A stretch of DNA of 21,601 bases from an uncultured Dechloromonas sp. (GTDB lineage: Bacteria > Pseudomonadota > Gammaproteobacteria > Burkholderiales > Rhodocyclaceae), in contig CALKUR010000076.1 in NCBI GenBank assembly GCA_937996725.1, positions 1 through 21,601 on the forward strand, written 5' to 3'. The position numbers and the translations under genes were made by a program. Of the stretch, positions 21,266 to 21,601 are shown in pieces. The notes below the pieces were generated by a model. It did no database searches, was not told the origin of the DNA, and was given only the letters and a program-made list of their open reading frames with translations. How positions within the stretch are numbered: position 1 is the stretch's first letter; every line of letters begins with the position of its first letter.

Positions 21266-21601
21266 ATGATCAAGAAACAATGTCGCCCGTTGACGAGTTT
21301 TGTGATGGCCGCGCTCGGCGCTGCTGTGTTGACTGGCTGTGCTACGGCAATTCCAGGTGCAAGTATCAAGCCGGGTGTCAGCATCGCCCAAGTGGAACAG
21401 TCAGTGGGCAAGGCGGATATGACTTGGCGCAACAGCCAAGGCAAGGTGATTCAAGCCGCTTACTCGGATCAACCAGCCGGCTTCGTGACCTTTATGGTCT
21501 ACTACAACGATCAAGGCTCAGTCACACGTGTCGAGCAGGTGATGGATGTGAAGCATTTCTCCCTGGTGAAGAACGGGATGAATGGCAACCAAGTGCATAA
21601 G
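21266..21601 (+). CDS. BamE/SmpA-like lipoprotein, 3' end outside window
   Basis: The open frame runs from ATG 21266 to the last base, so 112 residues are visible and the end is cut off. AAGGAGT at 21254-21260 is a strong ribosome-binding site. The signal peptide MIKKQCRPLTSFVMAALGAA ends in the lipobox LTGC (Cys25). The mature part reads IKPGVSIAQVEQSVGKAD, the G-x-S-x-x-x-V-x-x-x-x-G-x-x pattern of the BamE/SmpA/OmlA fold. After a short beta region (FVTFMVYYNDQGSVTRVEQV) comes HFSLVKNGMNGNQVHK, which looks like the start of a second repeat of the same fold. It is unlikely to be BamE itself, which has one unit. Role unknown. Confidence 0.75.
   Translation, partial: MIKKQCRPLTSFVMAALGAAVLTGCATAIPGASIKPGVSIAQVEQSVGKADMTWRNSQGKVIQAAYSDQPAGFVTFMVYYNDQGSVTRVEQVMDVKHFSLVKNGMNGNQVHK

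Noticed and set aside
1..21601. Search for CRISPR arrays, tRNA/rRNA genes, IS ends, toxin-antitoxin pairs or phage genes
   Set aside because: No regularly spaced repeats, no transposase or phage protein motifs and no RNA gene signatures were seen on either strand.

Overview
The window is a gene-dense piece of a Gram-negative chromosome, most likely a betaproteobacterium and possibly Neisseriales or a relative. This is inferred from gene content and order, not from a database search. Supporting features are a classical betaproteobacterial trimeric porin, the ispB <> rplU-rpmA-obgE-proB block, a coaE-zapD-yacG set, a Nudix/TenI fusion gene, a UbiH-type hydroxylase next to dsbC, and an octaprenyl-type diphosphate synthase. 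I see no rRNA, tRNA, IS element, prophage or CRISPR array. No stretch longer than about 185 bases lacks a gene.

Layout. (1) 1-1606: end of a tryptophan operon, trpD (5' end outside the window) and trpC. (2) 1791-3053: a highly expressed outer-membrane porin with its own leader and a strong terminator. (3) 3145-10190: seven tightly packed plus-strand genes ending at a bidirectional terminator. They are a TPR-glycosyltransferase, a GT-A-type glycosyltransferase, a second TPR-glycosyltransferase, a lipoprotein, a FimT/GspH-like prepilin, a UbiH/VisC-family hydroxylase and a DsbC-type disulfide isomerase. (4) 10234-13418, minus strand: amtB behind a recognisable sigma-54 promoter and a possible NtrC site, a small methyltransferase, and the lytic transglycosylase mltA. 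(5) 13484-14479: a Nudix/thiamine-phosphate-synthase-like fusion, divergent from mltA. (6) 14485-19157, minus strand: yacG, zapD, coaE, proB, obgE, rpmA, rplU, in this left-to-right order and transcribed in the reverse order. (7) 19312-20672: ispB and a DUF1622-like membrane protein. (8) 20688-21131, minus strand: a class I cytochrome c. (9) 21266 to the edge: a BamE/SmpA-like lipoprotein cut off by the window.

Most of the window is housekeeping: amino-acid synthesis, ribosome and its GTPase, CoA, quinone side chain, division and murein. The accessory-looking part is 3145-7676: two different TPR-GT-B proteins around a GT-A enzyme, followed by a lipoprotein that I cannot assign to a family. 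It is in one transcriptional run with a six-cysteine prepilin and a disulfide isomerase, which suggests (inference only) an envelope or pilus modification unit. The clearest regulatory signals are the -24/-12 element upstream of amtB, the back-to-back sigma-70 promoters between rplU and ispB, and an extended -10 placed so that the first TPR-GT gene would be transcribed without a leader. I found no clearly new system; the best candidates are listed as findings.
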